From Anabaena catenula FACHB-362 (GTDB lineage: Bacteria > Cyanobacteriota > Cyanobacteriia > Cyanobacteriales > Nostocaceae), in NCBI RefSeq assembly GCF_014698735.1, contig NZ_JACJTQ010000010.1, forward strand, positions 62,001-126,000: 64,000 nucleotides of DNA, given 5' to 3'. The translations under genes and the position numbers were made by a program. The notes beneath the pieces are model-generated. The model had not been told where the DNA came from, searched no databases, and saw only the letters and a list, made by a program, of their open reading frames with translations. Shown here piece after piece: positions 1 through 8,549 of the stretch. How positions within the stretch are numbered: the stretch's first letter is position 1; the number at the start of each line of letters is the position of its first letter.

Positions 1-179
1 GCATTTCTTAAAGGATCAGGATTGATATAGAAGGTTTCTTCCCCAACTAAACTTTTCATGAGCGTTTCTTCAATTTCCCATGAATTCTCAAAGTAATTGA
101 GTAGGGTTTGTGAACTGCAATCATCAAGTTTGGGGACTTGAGTCAATGTCAGTTTATTAATTGTGGGAATTGTGGGCAT
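1..179 (-). CDS. ovoA: OvoA-like 5-histidylcysteine sulfoxide synthase, N-terminal fragment
   Basis: The gene runs off the left edge; only the first 59 codons are present, from an ATG at 179. The visible part contains a segment like YFENSWEIEETLMKSL, then an FYINPDPLRN-type motif. This matches the start of the DinB-like domain of OvoA/EgtB family enzymes, where a line of the type YFxNTWELYExL is followed by PDPLRHPLIFYxGH. OvoA couples cysteine to histidine with oxygen in ovothiol synthesis. The iron-binding and FGE-sulfatase domains lie outside the window, so the assignment rests on the N-terminus alone. EgtB or another SUMF1-type protein is possible. Confidence 0.6.
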   Translation of the reverse strand, partial: MPTIPTINKLTLTQVPKLDDCSSQTLLNYFENSWEIEETLMKSLVGEETFYINPDPLRN

Positions 180-366
180 GATATTAATTTAATTTTTGTA
201 TTCGCAGCGACAGCGATTTTTTTGTTTATATGCATTTAATTATCGCATTTTGGTCTTATTTGGTGATTTTTAATCATTATTTAATAATTGTGTGATTTTC
301 AATACAAAAACAATTATGTAATTTTAATCACTAAAAAACCAGGGTAATCAGGAAATTTACCCTTAG

Positions 367-450
367 TATCGTGTCTGCCAAAATACTTATTATTAGGGAA
401 CTGTGCGGGGATGCTGAGAGTTTTTTGATAAGCAATTAGCCAGATTTGAT
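367..450 (+). repeat. MITE-like dispersed repeat, copy A (full length)
   Basis: Begins TATCGTGTCTG and ends with TTTTTTGATAAGCAATTAGC then CAGATTTGAT. The same left and right blocks, about 84-88 bp apart, recur at 4744-4830 and, on the minus strand, at 1921-2161. No coding capacity was seen. It resembles a small non-autonomous mobile element. Confidence 0.55.
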
Positions 451-502
451 CTAATAAACCAAGTTGCTGATTCAAGGTATGAATTTAAGCTCACGCAGAG
501 GC

Positions 503-543
503 GCAGAGAGTTTTTTTGATAAGTCACTAGCTGGACTTGATAT
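503..543 (+). repeat. MITE-like dispersed repeat, copy B (right half only)
   Basis: Carries only the right-hand block (GAGAG, a T run, GATAAGTCACTAGCTGGAC, TTGATAT). The left TATCGTGTC block is absent; the sequence upstream is unrelated. Confidence 0.45.
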
Positions 544-682
544 CAGCCATAAACTCTCTTTAAAGACAGCAAGACCGCGACTCTTACTGCCTTAATGATA
601 ATTAACCTGATACGATATAAATCCCTCAAAAGTCCAATTTTCTTAACTCATACTACCCATGTGAACCAGATTTGGTTTTCAG

Positions 683-1867
683 TTATATCCTTCTTGTACG
701 CCTATTTTCAGGTTTGCTATGTCGTAAAGGGACTACTTCTGCTTCACTACTCTCCCTAGCTACCCGAATCAATAATCCCGCAGATACCAAACTAGCAATC
801 ATGGAATTACCACCATAACTAAACATAGGTAATGGTAAACCTGTCGTTGGTAGAGAACCCGTAGCCACACCAATATGCAGTAATGATTGTCCTACCATCA
901 CAACCGTTACGCCAATTGCTACCAATCGATGTACAGAATTTTTCGCTTTTAGGGCTACGATTAATCCCAGTGTGGCGAATACTGCCAAAAGTGCCAACAG
1001 TAGGATACTGCCCACAAAGCCAAATTCTTCAGCGAAGACGGCAAAAATAAAATCGGTGTCTTGAATTGGTAAATAAAATAGCTTTTGTTGAGAAAGCCCA
1101 AATCCTGCGCCCCAAGTGTTACCTGAACCCACTGCTAGTAAACTTTGCACTAATTGGTATCCATCTCCTGTAGCGTCAGCCCAAGGGTTGAGAAAAGACA
1201 TCACCCGCTTGCGTTGATATTCTTTAATGCTAATACTGAGTATTGCTAATAGCACCCCACCGATGGCTGTTCCTCCTAAATATTTGTATGGTATTCCCGC
1301 CGCTAGGGCAATTAACCAAATTGTCATACCGCAGAGTGCTGTTGTACTTAAATTAGGTTGAGCCAGAATTCCCAATAATACAAGACAAAACACACCCAAC
1401 CAAGACAGACGAACCCCCCAACTTAATCTTTCCCATTGACCAAAAATTCGCGCACTTTGTAATACTAAAAAGGGTTTAATCAATTCTGATGGTTGAATGG
1501 GAATTGGCCCCAAGGCTATCCATCTGGCGGCATCAAAAGCTTTCTTTCCTAATCCGGGGATGAGGGTGACGAAAATTAACAATAAAAACAGCAACAAGAA
1601 CCAATGAGATAGCCCCAAAATTTTCCGTAATGGGAGATTGGCAATGATGTTGAAGATGATTAAGGAAGCTAAGACCCAAAGAACTTGACGCTTAAAATAG
1701 TACAATCCATCACCCTGACGTTCATCAGCTACAGGATAAGACGCGGAAAAAAGCATAATTAAGCCGACGAACAGCCAAATCAATGTTAACCAGCGCAACA
1801 ATCGCGCTTCTAAAGCCCAGGTGGAGACGGAATTATCAAAAATTGGTATTAATTGGCGTAGATTCAC
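683..1867 (-). CDS. ftsW: SEDS-family peptidoglycan glycosyltransferase, FtsW type
   Basis: This 394-residue polytopic membrane protein belongs to the SEDS family (FtsW/RodA/SpoVE), which polymerises lipid II into glycan strands, FtsW at the division septum. Visible SEDS signatures are the IPIQPSELIKPF motif near residues 120-135, a QPNLSTTAL segment after it, and a C-terminal PTTGLPLPMFSYGGNSM motif near residue 340. About ten hydrophobic segments are evident and the length is normal. The start is GTG at 1867. It stands alone, with no mur/fts neighbours. The nearest cell-wall gene is the class B PBP 32 kb away, so FtsW versus RodA cannot be settled from context. Confidence 0.88.
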   Translation of the reverse strand: MNLRQLIPIFDNSVSTWALEARLLRWLTLIWLFVGLIMLFSASYPVADERQGDGLYYFKRQVLWVLASLIIFNIIANLPLRKILGLSHWFLLLFLLLIFVTLIPGLGKKAFDAARWIALGPIPIQPSELIKPFLVLQSARIFGQWERLSWGVRLSWLGVFCLVLLGILAQPNLSTTALCGMTIWLIALAAGIPYKYLGGTAIGGVLLAILSISIKEYQRKRVMSFLNPWADATGDGYQLVQSLLAVGSGNTWGAGFGLSQQKLFYLPIQDTDFIFAVFAEEFGFVGSILLLALLAVFATLGLIVALKAKNSVHRLVAIGVTVVMVGQSLLHIGVATGSLPTTGLPLPMFSYGGNSMIASLVSAGLLIRVARESSEAEVVPLRHSKPENRRTRRI

Positions 1868-1920
1868 GAGGTATTAATATGGATAGGAACATAAGCTATT
1901 TTAGGTTCGACTCGGTCTAA

Positions 1921-2161
1921 TATCATGTCTAGCTAATTGCTGATCAAAAAACTCTCCTTTTGAAGAAGACACGGGGACACGGAGACGCGGAGACACCCCA
2001 TGTCTAAAGCCAGGGGATTCCAGCCAGCAAGGAATGTCTTTTTTCTTCTCCACGACTCAAGTCGGGGGCTTGAAACCATTTGCGTCGAATGTCGGACACA
2101 GGCGACTCTCCGCTTCACCACGCGGTTTCCTAATAATCAGTATTCAAACGGACACGATATA
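1921..2161 (-). repeat. MITE-like dispersed repeat, copy D, interrupted
   Basis: Read on the minus strand it starts with ATATCGTGTCCG (2161 downwards) and ends with TTTTTTGATCAGCAATTAGC then TAGACATGATA (ending at 1921), as in copies A and C. Between the two halves are 148 bp (1958-2105) absent from A and C. They are bounded by the hexamer CTCTCC at 1952-1957 and 2106-2111 (plus-strand reading). Confidence 0.5.
1958..2105 (-). mobile_element. Insertion in repeat copy D, resembling an IS200/IS605-type right end
   Basis: On the minus strand the insert carries a small palindrome (CGACTTGAGTCG, about 2050-2065). After it come TGGAATCCCC and a CCCC/GGGG hairpin around TGGCTTTAGACAT, then a purine-rich GGGGTGTCTCCGCGTCTCC tail. 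The TGGAATCCCC..GGCTTTAG..GGGG arrangement resembles the right end (RNA scaffold part) of TnpB-bearing IS605-family elements in cyanobacteria. No transposase or TnpB frame is present. The family assignment is from memory of such ends and is tentative. Confidence 0.35.
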
Positions 2162-2489
2162 AGATGATGATTACCGCTTTATCATCATTCATTATCCAAC
2201 AATCTTTGTCCTAACATGACCGCTAAAGCCTGGGTAATATTCAGTAAATCGAAAATCTTTCGCTGAAGTATAGAGTGGGGGTTAGAAAATATATTTAGGG
2301 GTTTTTGGGGAATTATTAAAGGTTAATCAGGCTAAAAAAGGCTTTTTTACCATCAAAATTTCCCTTTTCTCCATTTAATTAACTCTTAAATCCATTTACC
2401 AATTTTTTGTTTCCCTACACCTGACACCCCACACCCCACAATCAGCCTAAACAGATAAGTTGGTGATTTACTGAACATCTCTTCGAGAA

Positions 2490-4355
2490 ATGCTTAAATA
2501 CTTAAGACGAAAAATAATTATAGATACCTATTTGCATAAATCTTACGTATTAACTACACTGTTCTCAATTGGATTATGGCAAGTAGGTGCTTGGGCTACC
2601 TTGGAGTTACTAGGATTTAATTTATTGTTCTCCACACGCAACTATCTACCTCATCCCAGTTGGGATTCGCGTATTGTCGTTATTGGTATTGATGATGCTA
2701 CATTACGTCAATATGGGCAGTTTCCCTTGTCACGCGATCGCTATACTCAATTATTAGAAACTCTAGAAGCCTCTCCTCCGGCAACTATTGGCTTTGATAT
2801 TTTGTTTACTGAACCTACCAGCTACGACGAAAAACTAGCTGAAGCAATGGCAATTAATGGTCAGGTTGTTTTACCAGTTGCTCCCAGTTTACAACAACAA
2901 ACCCTGCGTCCAGTCCCAATTCTAGATGATGTCACAGCTAAAGGACACATTGCCAAAAATGCCGACTTGGATGGAGTAACACGTCAATTGTCTCTTTACA
3001 TTAAGAGTGTTCCTGCCTTCAGCATCACGTTACTGGAAAAATATAACTATAGTTTGCAGCAGACTTTTAGCGCCAATAGTACTAACTCCAGGAAATCATT
3101 TATTAAGTTACCACCTCTGCAATCGGGAGTAAACGCACAACCAGTTTTGATTAACTGGTTAGGTCCTACTCAAGGAAATCAAGGAATCCCCACCTACTCC
3201 TTTATCGATGTTGTCGAAAAAAAGGTAGATACAGCGAAATTAAAGAACAAAATTGTGCTAGTTGGACTGACTGCAACAGGAGCAAACGATCCCTTAAAAA
3301 CTCCTTTTGATCAAATACCCCCAACCTCTGGTGTCTACCTACACGCTGCCGTTATTGATAATATACTCAACAATAGACTGTTACAAAAATTACCTACTAA
3401 TTTTGAAATTTTGCTATTATTTGCTGTTGGTATCGGTTCTAGTCTGATACTAATTCCTTTGAAATTTCAGGAACGAACTCTTTTTTTAGGGCTTTTGCCC
3501 ATAACTTGGTTTGGTGTAACAGTTTTAGGGCTAACAATCTCTAATCTTTGGTTGCCTACAGCTGCACCCATAGGCACTATCCTCCTAGCGGGACTAAGTA
3601 TTCAATGGCAAGAACAAAAAGAAAAACAACAATTGATGAGTTTATTTGCTCGTCATGTTTCTCAAGAAACAGCAGAATTAATTTGGAAGCATCGGGACGA
3701 GATTTTTCAAAATGGTCAATTAGATGCCAAAGAAATGGTAGCAACGGTGCTATTTTCTGACATTCGTAGCTTTACCACGATTTCTGAGGGCATGAAACCA
3801 CGAGATTTGCTCCACTGGTTAAACTCCTACCTGGGTGCTATGGCAGAGTGTATTCAACAACATCACGGAGTAGTTGATAAATACATTGGGGATGCTATTA
3901 TGGCTGTTTTTGGTATTCCTTTCCCCCACACTCATTCAAAGGAAATTCAGCAAGATGCTATTGATGCTGTCTTGGCGGCAATTTCTATGCAGGAAAGATT
4001 GGTAGTGTTAAATCAAGAATTAAAACGGCTGGGCAAGCCTACCATTAGCATCGGCATTGGAATTCATACAGGTTTAGTGGTTGCTGGCAGCATTGGTGGA
4101 TCTCAACGATTGAATTATTCTGTTTTGGGAGATGCTGTGAATATTGCGGCTCGTTTGGAACAACTCAACAAAAATGCCAAAGAGGGAAATCCTTATAGCA
4201 TCTTAGTCAGCGAAACAACGTTTCAGCTGATTAAGCAGCACTTTCATACCCAACAAATACAGCAATTACAGCTGCGGGGGCGTAAAAAAATAACCATGAT
4301 TTATTCCATTACCGGGAATAAACGGGAACTTGACAAGCCGATACAAAAAAGCTAA
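2490..4355 (+). CDS. CHASE2-domain class III adenylate cyclase
   Basis: A 621-residue membrane-bound nucleotide cyclase that would make cAMP in response to an extracytoplasmic signal. It has an N-terminal membrane anchor (about residues 18-45), a CHASE2 sensor (about 45-300), two or three transmembrane segments (about 303-375) and a C-terminal class III catalytic domain (about 415-600). Visible catalytic residues are metal-binding D424 (FSDIRSF) and D468 (DKYIGD), base-selecting K464, and transition-state N551 and R555 (GDAVNIAAR). The second purine-specificity position is S544 (NYSVLGD), where bacterial adenylate cyclases have Thr or Asp, so ATP rather than GTP is the expected substrate. It is followed on the same strand by SPOR-like and FecR-like secreted proteins, a grouping often seen with CHASE2 proteins in cyanobacteria. 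Confidence 0.9.
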   Translation: MLKYLRRKIIIDTYLHKSYVLTTLFSIGLWQVGAWATLELLGFNLLFSTRNYLPHPSWDSRIVVIGIDDATLRQYGQFPLSRDRYTQLLETLEASPPATIGFDILFTEPTSYDEKLAEAMAINGQVVLPVAPSLQQQTLRPVPILDDVTAKGHIAKNADLDGVTRQLSLYIKSVPAFSITLLEKYNYSLQQTFSANSTNSRKSFIKLPPLQSGVNAQPVLINWLGPTQGNQGIPTYSFIDVVEKKVDTAKLKNKIVLVGLTATGANDPLKTPFDQIPPTSGVYLHAAVIDNILNNRLLQKLPTNFEILLLFAVGIGSSLILIPLKFQERTLFLGLLPITWFGVTVLGLTISNLWLPTAAPIGTILLAGLSIQWQEQKEKQQLMSLFARHVSQETAELIWKHRDEIFQNGQLDAKEMVATVLFSDIRSFTTISEGMKPRDLLHWLNSYLGAMAECIQQHHGVVDKYIGDAIMAVFGIPFPHTHSKEIQQDAIDAVLAAISMQERLVVLNQELKRLGKPTISIGIGIHTGLVVAGSIGGSQRLNYSVLGDAVNIAARLEQLNKNAKEGNPYSILVSETTFQLIKQHFHTQQIQQLQLRGRKKITMIYSITGNKRELDKPIQKS

Positions 4356-4382
4356 ATAATGCTAACAAGAGCCAGCTTTTTT
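4345..4382 (+). terminator. Possible terminator after the cyclase gene
   Basis: AAAAAAGCT at 4345-4353 is complementary to AGCTTTTTT at 4374-4382, giving a 9-bp AT-rich stem that includes the stop codon and ends in a T run. It is a weak but plausible intrinsic terminator. Confidence 0.3.
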
Positions 4383-4543
4383 TTCCTGCTTCACCCTAGA
4401 AGTGTCGGCACTGTCTAGTCCACAGGCTTGATTGTTTGGGTGTATCTCACCCTACTATTAATTATTTAGGTTTGGTTATCACCTAAAATACCTATCAATA
4501 ATAGCATTTTTCTCTGTGCTGTCTCAATTTTTTCTGTCAACGA

Positions 4544-4588
4544 GTGGTCAGTGAGCCTGTGGTCACTGAGCCTGTGGTCACTGAGCTT
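4544..4588 (+). repeat. 15-bp direct repeat, three copies
   Basis: GTGGTCASTGAGCYT is repeated three times without spacers (4544-4558, 4559-4573, 4574-4588). A GTCGAAGTGTCGAACTGTCG tail follows, in which GTCGAA is itself partly repeated. Confidence 0.7.
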
Positions 4589-4743
4589 GTCGAAGTGTCG
4601 AACTGTCGATATAAATGTTAATTAAATGTGAGCATCTGTTAGCTTTTGTTAGTAAAACACTAACTAGCTGTTAACCCTCGGTGTAAAAATCAGATCTTCT
4701 TCAAGAAGAACTGATACAGTAATTTGTAGCCAACCGAGGAATT

Positions 4744-4830
4744 ATATCGTGTCCGGTTGACTACTTATCATCAGGACTGACGCTCTTACGCGGGGAGTTT
4801 TTTGATAAGCAATTAACCGGGCTTGATATT
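4744..4830 (+). repeat. MITE-like dispersed repeat, copy C (full length)
   Basis: Starts ATATCGTGTCCGG and ends with TTTTTTGATAAGCAATTAAC then CGGGCTTGATAT, so the outermost bases (ATATC and GATAT) are inverted. It is the best-preserved copy and is 87 bp long. Confidence 0.55.
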
Positions 4831-4888
4831 ATTTGACATTTCTTTGGTTATTGGAAAAGCTCTCACAATCTGATGAGTAGGTGCATCG

Positions 4889-5278
4889 GTGCATAGATAT
4901 CTGATTACAGCAATAGTTACAACTGTTTTATGGGAAACTTTATCATGTCAGGCTGGGACTCAGCCACCCCCTTGCATTCCCAACAGCCTGCCTGAAGTTA
5001 GCAAATCTCTCAATAGTTTTCGAGAGAACAATGTGATTGTCATTGGCAAAGTTCCAGCCCGCCCTTATGTGGTTGTTGTTCCTGGCAAGTCAGATGAATT
5101 ATTAAACCTTGTCAGAAATTATATTTCCGACGCATTCCTGGCACAGCACAGGTTTGGAACTTATGTGTATGCCGCTGGATCTCCAAGGAGGGAAGAAGCA
5201 GAATGCTTGTCTCATTTTTTGAGATCCGAAGGCATAGATGCACGAGTGATCTATTTTCGCCAAAAACCTACTCAATAG
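4889..5278 (+). CDS. Small secreted SPOR-like protein
   Basis: A 129-residue protein with an N-terminal hydrophobic signal (residues 1-22, ending LSCQAG, possibly a lipobox with Cys20). The C-terminal half (about 57-125) has the pattern PYVVVVPG, then YVYAAGSPRREEAECLSHFL, then RSEGIDARVIYF. This matches SPOR-type repeats of cyanobacterial periplasmic proteins, a domain that binds denuded peptidoglycan glycan. The start is GTG at 4889. An ATG start is not available in this frame near the signal sequence. It lies 66 bases before the FecR gene and is probably co-transcribed with it. Confidence 0.55.
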   Translation: MHRYLITAIVTTVLWETLSCQAGTQPPPCIPNSLPEVSKSLNSFRENNVIVIGKVPARPYVVVVPGKSDELLNLVRNYISDAFLAQHRFGTYVYAAGSPRREEAECLSHFLRSEGIDARVIYFRQKPTQ

Positions 5279-5344
5279 AAAACTGTTGACTGGATTATTC
5301 AAGAACTGGTTTCAATCGGCACAGACAATCATCTGGAAATACAT

Positions 5345-6178
5345 ATGAAAACTTGGTGGGCTTGTAACTTAACTTTGGTAACGGTTGGACTACTTAGTAC
5401 TCTTCATGCCTCCGCAGCAGATAATCAATTACAGGTTAAAATCAATCGCTGGATTGAAGTGAGCCGTACCAACGGGCAAGTGCTATATTCTCGTGGGCAA
5501 ACATCTCAACTTGCTCGTAGAGGAATACGACTAGAATCTGTAGGAGATACAATCAGCACCAAGCAAGGTTCTAGTGCCGTTTTGACAATCGATACAGGTA
5601 CTGGTTTTATAAATGTTTCCGAAAATACGACTATATCTGTAAATAAACTCGAAATGGGAAATGCAGGTGAACGGATAACAGAACTCCAGGTAAAGACTGG
5701 GCAAGTTCGTCTGCAACATCGTCCATTAACTAATTCATCCTCTCGTGTAGAAATTCATACTCCCGCTGGGGTGGCTGGAGTGCGAGGGACTGAGTTTGGT
5801 GTGAGTGTACAGGATAATGGCAAAATGGGGGTTGGCACTATGAAGGGTAGTGTAGCCATAACTGCTCAAGGGCAAACAAAGTTGGTAAATGAGGGGTTTC
5901 AAAATCTGACAATTCCCGGAGAGCCACCTTCTGAACCAGTTCCTCTGCGGGAAGATACTATTCTGGATATTCGTCAACTCATAGCGAATGACAACCAAGT
6001 GAAAATTGTCGGTATTATTGATCCGGTGAACCTGCTGATGATTGCCAAACAGCGTCTGAGCATCGGTGCTACTGGCCAATTTGATATTATTGTGCCTTTA
6101 CCCGCTAATCGCCGATTAGAAGCTGTTGTGGTGACTCCTTTAGGCAAAAAGCAATTGTATGAACTGGCAGTTCCTTAG
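5345..6178 (+). CDS. FecR-domain secreted protein
   Basis: A 277-residue protein with a clear signal peptide (about 1-25, cut after LHASAA). A FecR domain follows, in which LESVGDTISTKQGSSAVL and IHTPAGVAGVRGTEFGVSV are the characteristic segments (about residues 65-175). FecR domains occur in periplasmic sensors and in unidentified surface proteins. No sigma factor or TonB receptor is nearby, so this is not a ferric-citrate-type FecR. In cyanobacteria such stand-alone FecR proteins often lie beside CHASE2 proteins, as here. A plausible role is a periplasmic ligand or structural partner of the cyclase sensor, which is inference. Confidence 0.75.
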   Translation: MKTWWACNLTLVTVGLLSTLHASAADNQLQVKINRWIEVSRTNGQVLYSRGQTSQLARRGIRLESVGDTISTKQGSSAVLTIDTGTGFINVSENTTISVNKLEMGNAGERITELQVKTGQVRLQHRPLTNSSSRVEIHTPAGVAGVRGTEFGVSVQDNGKMGVGTMKGSVAITAQGQTKLVNEGFQNLTIPGEPPSEPVPLREDTILDIRQLIANDNQVKIVGIIDPVNLLMIAKQRLSIGATGQFDIIVPLPANRRLEAVVVTPLGKKQLYELAVP

Positions 6179-6709
6179 TTGGGTTTAGTTATGAGGTTTT
6201 ATGACTAGCGATCGCTCATAATGGATACTTGAACTTACTATAAGAATCATAAATGATATTTGATAGCTTGCGTGGCGTAGCCATAAAATTTTCAGTAGTG
6301 TAGGGTGGGCAATGCCCACCAGAACCAGGATATCGTGGGCAATGCCCACCCTACGTAAAATTTCAAAAATCAAATATTAGTCCTATATAAAAGCTGGCAT
6401 AATTAATAAACCCAGTTACTTAGCATTACTCACATGGGCAGAACAGGTTACTAGCGTACCAATGTTAGTAGCATTTGCCATATTTGGGGAAATTTTTAGC
6501 TAATGTTATTTAATTTTAGTCTATTATGAGCGTAGGCATAGCTCACAATAGATACTTTAGGTAATAATTAACTTTTTACTAATTTGCTATTATTAAAAAT
6601 AACTATTTTGTGATTAATTATAAAATTAGCAATTATCACTTTTCATATAAAAAGCTATAATCTAGTTTAGATATATTAGTATGATGCTGCTATTTAGCAA
6701 AGTTACAAT
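6179..6709. other. AT-rich intergenic region with a palindromic element
   Basis: About 530 bases. It holds a HIP1 octamer (about 6209), a large inverted repeat (separate entry) and a very AT-rich stretch (6540-6700) likely to carry the promoter of the nuclease-like gene. No gene was seen. Confidence 0.55.
6300..6354. repeat. Large inverted repeat (GTAGGGTGGGCA palindrome)
   Basis: GTAGGGTGGGCAATGCCCAC (6300-6319) is mirrored by GTGGGCAATGCCCACCCTAC (6335-6354) with one mismatch, and each arm is itself nearly palindromic. This GGTGGGCAATGCCCACC type is a common dispersed palindrome in filamentous cyanobacteria. Confidence 0.75.
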
Positions 6710-8305
6710 ATGCAAGATAGAGATTTAGGACCATTAGGAGAAAATGCATTTGAAGGATTGTGCATTCAGGCTGGAGGGTTGACAGTCCATGAATCCAAAT
6801 CTCAAATGGATAGAACAGGATGGGATTTCCTTGTAGAGTTTCCGTGGAAGCAGGATAATTTTTCTCCTCAAGATATGCTTCCAGCACCATTACAGTGCAA
6901 AATTCAAGTTAAATCAACGGATGAGCAAAGGAAAGGAGAATCAATCACTCTATCTAATTTACATAGACTTATTAAGGCAAATATGCCAGTTTTTTATTGC
7001 TTTATTGAATTTGATGGAAAATCTGAACCGCAAGCTATCTATTTAGTTCATGTCGGAAAGGAGATAATCGAGAAAACTTTAAAGAGAATTAGAGAGCTAG
7101 AAAATGAAGGGAAGGGGGATCAGCTAAATAAGAAACACCTTTATATAAGTTATGGAGATGCTGATCGTTTGGCAGATATAAGTGGAAAAAGTTTGAAAAG
7201 TGAAATTGAGAAACATATTCCCGATGGTATGGAAAAGTATATTGAGAATCAAAATCAGCTATTAAATACTTTAGGATTTGAAGATGGTAGATATGAGGGT
7301 ACTTTCACTCTAGCTAGTGATGATCCTATTAGAGATATTTTAGATTTGTCTTTAGGAATTCGCAAAGAACTTGATCTAGATAACTCAACTATTCATAATA
7401 AAAGATTTGGAATTTTATCCAAAACTCCTCACATAGAGCGAGATGGAGGAATTTTATCCCTTAAGGTCGAACCACTAGAAGCAGAATTAAAATTCAAAGA
7501 ATATAAATTCTCTCCGGGCATATCTTTTCCTGCGAAATTATATATCTCTCCCTTTAATGAATTCATTCCAAAAGAACGTATAAAACTTAGAGTAGAATCT
7601 AGGTTTTTTGAATTTATTATTGAATCAAATCAAGGCATAAATTTTTCAATTCGCTCTTATGCCGAAGGTAGTTCCCTAAAGGAATTAAAAAACTTTCTTC
7701 AAGTTATGACTATACTTGAAAAATCATCTAATCCCATTCTAGTAGAAATGGAGTCTGCATACCCAACTTTGAGTTTTAGTTTAGAAGATCCGCCTCAGTC
7801 GTTATTTGATACAAGCATTTTTAATGACCCAGCATATAATTGGAATAGAGTTCATGAGCTTGCAGAAACGGCTGTAGAAATATGCAGAAAAATGGATATT
7901 TCAGAAAATGAAGTGCTGATTAATATTGAAGAATTGATAAGAAGTTTTAGGACATCTAGTAATATCCAATTACTCTATCAAGCACTGTCTGGAAATGCTG
8001 AATCAGTAAATCTTGTCTTTTCAATTGAACCATCAGGGTATCAACAGGGTACTAAGGCAGCAATTATTTTTTTTGTAACTTTCAATATTGGAAATTACAT
8101 TATTGGTTGTTGTTTAGCACTTGTTGGCTCTCTATCTATACTGGGTGAACAACCTAGTTTGATTGGTGAGAAGTTTCTTCTGGGACGGCAGTTCAAAGGT
8201 ACTGATGAAACCATTCTCATCAAAGAATCAGTTGATCTGGGTTTGAATGAGTTAAAAGAAGAGTTACAAAATGAAGAATTAGCATTTATTCATATAAAGT
8301 CATAA
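6710..8305 (+). CDS. PD-(D/E)XK (DUF4365-like) nuclease-domain protein of unknown role
   Basis: A 531-residue protein not recognised as a named family over its whole length. Its first 150 residues fit the DUF4365-like PD-(D/E)XK fold: acidic helix GENAFEG (E11/E15), GWDFLVEF (D39) and CKIQVKST (Q66-V-K68), the order E, D, QxK expected of an active nuclease. An IYLVHVGKEIIEKTL-type strand/helix follows. The remaining ~350 residues have no recognised domain. A hydrophobic stretch near residues 450-475 could be a buried helix or membrane segment. It lies 23 bases upstream of hicA and is probably co-transcribed with it. The AT-rich sequence and toxin-antitoxin neighbours suggest an accessory, possibly defensive, function. 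Confidence 0.5.
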   Translation: MQDRDLGPLGENAFEGLCIQAGGLTVHESKSQMDRTGWDFLVEFPWKQDNFSPQDMLPAPLQCKIQVKSTDEQRKGESITLSNLHRLIKANMPVFYCFIEFDGKSEPQAIYLVHVGKEIIEKTLKRIRELENEGKGDQLNKKHLYISYGDADRLADISGKSLKSEIEKHIPDGMEKYIENQNQLLNTLGFEDGRYEGTFTLASDDPIRDILDLSLGIRKELDLDNSTIHNKRFGILSKTPHIERDGGILSLKVEPLEAELKFKEYKFSPGISFPAKLYISPFNEFIPKERIKLRVESRFFEFIIESNQGINFSIRSYAEGSSLKELKNFLQVMTILEKSSNPILVEMESAYPTLSFSLEDPPQSLFDTSIFNDPAYNWNRVHELAETAVEICRKMDISENEVLINIEELIRSFRTSSNIQLLYQALSGNAESVNLVFSIEPSGYQQGTKAAIIFFVTFNIGNYIIGCCLALVGSLSILGEQPSLIGEKFLLGRQFKGTDETILIKESVDLGLNELKEELQNEELAFIHIKS

Positions 8306-8328
8306 GGATCAAGAAGTAGACAAAATCA

Positions 8329-8544
8329 ATGCCCAGAAAAATTCGGGAGTTAAAAGCCGAGATAGCGCGAGAAGGGTTTGTGTATCTACCAAAACGAGGG
8401 AAAGGTAGTCATGAGAGATGGAGACATCCTTTGATTAAAAAAACACTAACTATTCCAGGTAAAGATGGGGATGATGTTCCACTTTACCTAGAAAAGCAAT
8501 TAGCAAAATTATTAGCTGAACTAGAAGAGTTAGAGAAGGATTAG
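8329..8544 (+). CDS. hicA: HicA-family mRNA interferase toxin
   Basis: A 71-residue protein with the HicA double-stranded-RNA-binding-like fold. It has an N-terminal MPRKIRELKAEIAREGF helix, then KGSHERWRHP with the catalytic His28, then LTIPGKDGDDVPLYLEKQL. HicA toxins cleave mRNA independently of the ribosome. The glycine-rich KRGKGSH loop and the His are intact, so it appears functional. The hicB antitoxin gene begins 5 bases after the stop, the usual hicA-hicB order. Confidence 0.88.
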   Translation: MPRKIRELKAEIAREGFVYLPKRGKGSHERWRHPLIKKTLTIPGKDGDDVPLYLEKQLAKLLAELEELEKD

Positions 8545-8549
8545 GATTT

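Larger units (their letters stand above)
180..682. other. Intergenic region with two copies of a dispersed repeat
   Basis: About 500 bases without a convincing gene. The first 180 bases are AT-rich and would hold the promoter of the OvoA-like gene. The rest contains a full and a half copy of a dispersed repeat (see separate entries). No RNA gene was recognised. Confidence 0.6.
1868..2489. other. Intergenic region with repeat copy D and its insertion
   Basis: About 620 bases between the divergently transcribed ftsW and the cyclase gene. The proximal half is a dispersed repeat interrupted by a foreign segment (separate entries). The distal half, 2165-2489, is AT-rich and probably carries the cyclase promoter. 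A short minus-strand open frame at 1933-2121 lies wholly in repeat DNA and is not taken as a gene. Confidence 0.55.
4356..4888. other. Intergenic region with 15-mer repeats and repeat copy C
   Basis: About 530 bases. It holds a three-copy 15-mer tandem repeat and a full copy of the MITE-like element (separate entries). No gene is seen. The element sits just upstream of the SPOR-like gene, so that gene's promoter may lie in or after the element. Confidence 0.55.

Noticed and set aside
1933-2121. A 62-codon minus-strand open frame
   Set aside because: It lies entirely within the interrupted repeat copy D and its insert; its sequence follows the GACACGGGGACACGGAGACG repeat and has no protein-like pattern.
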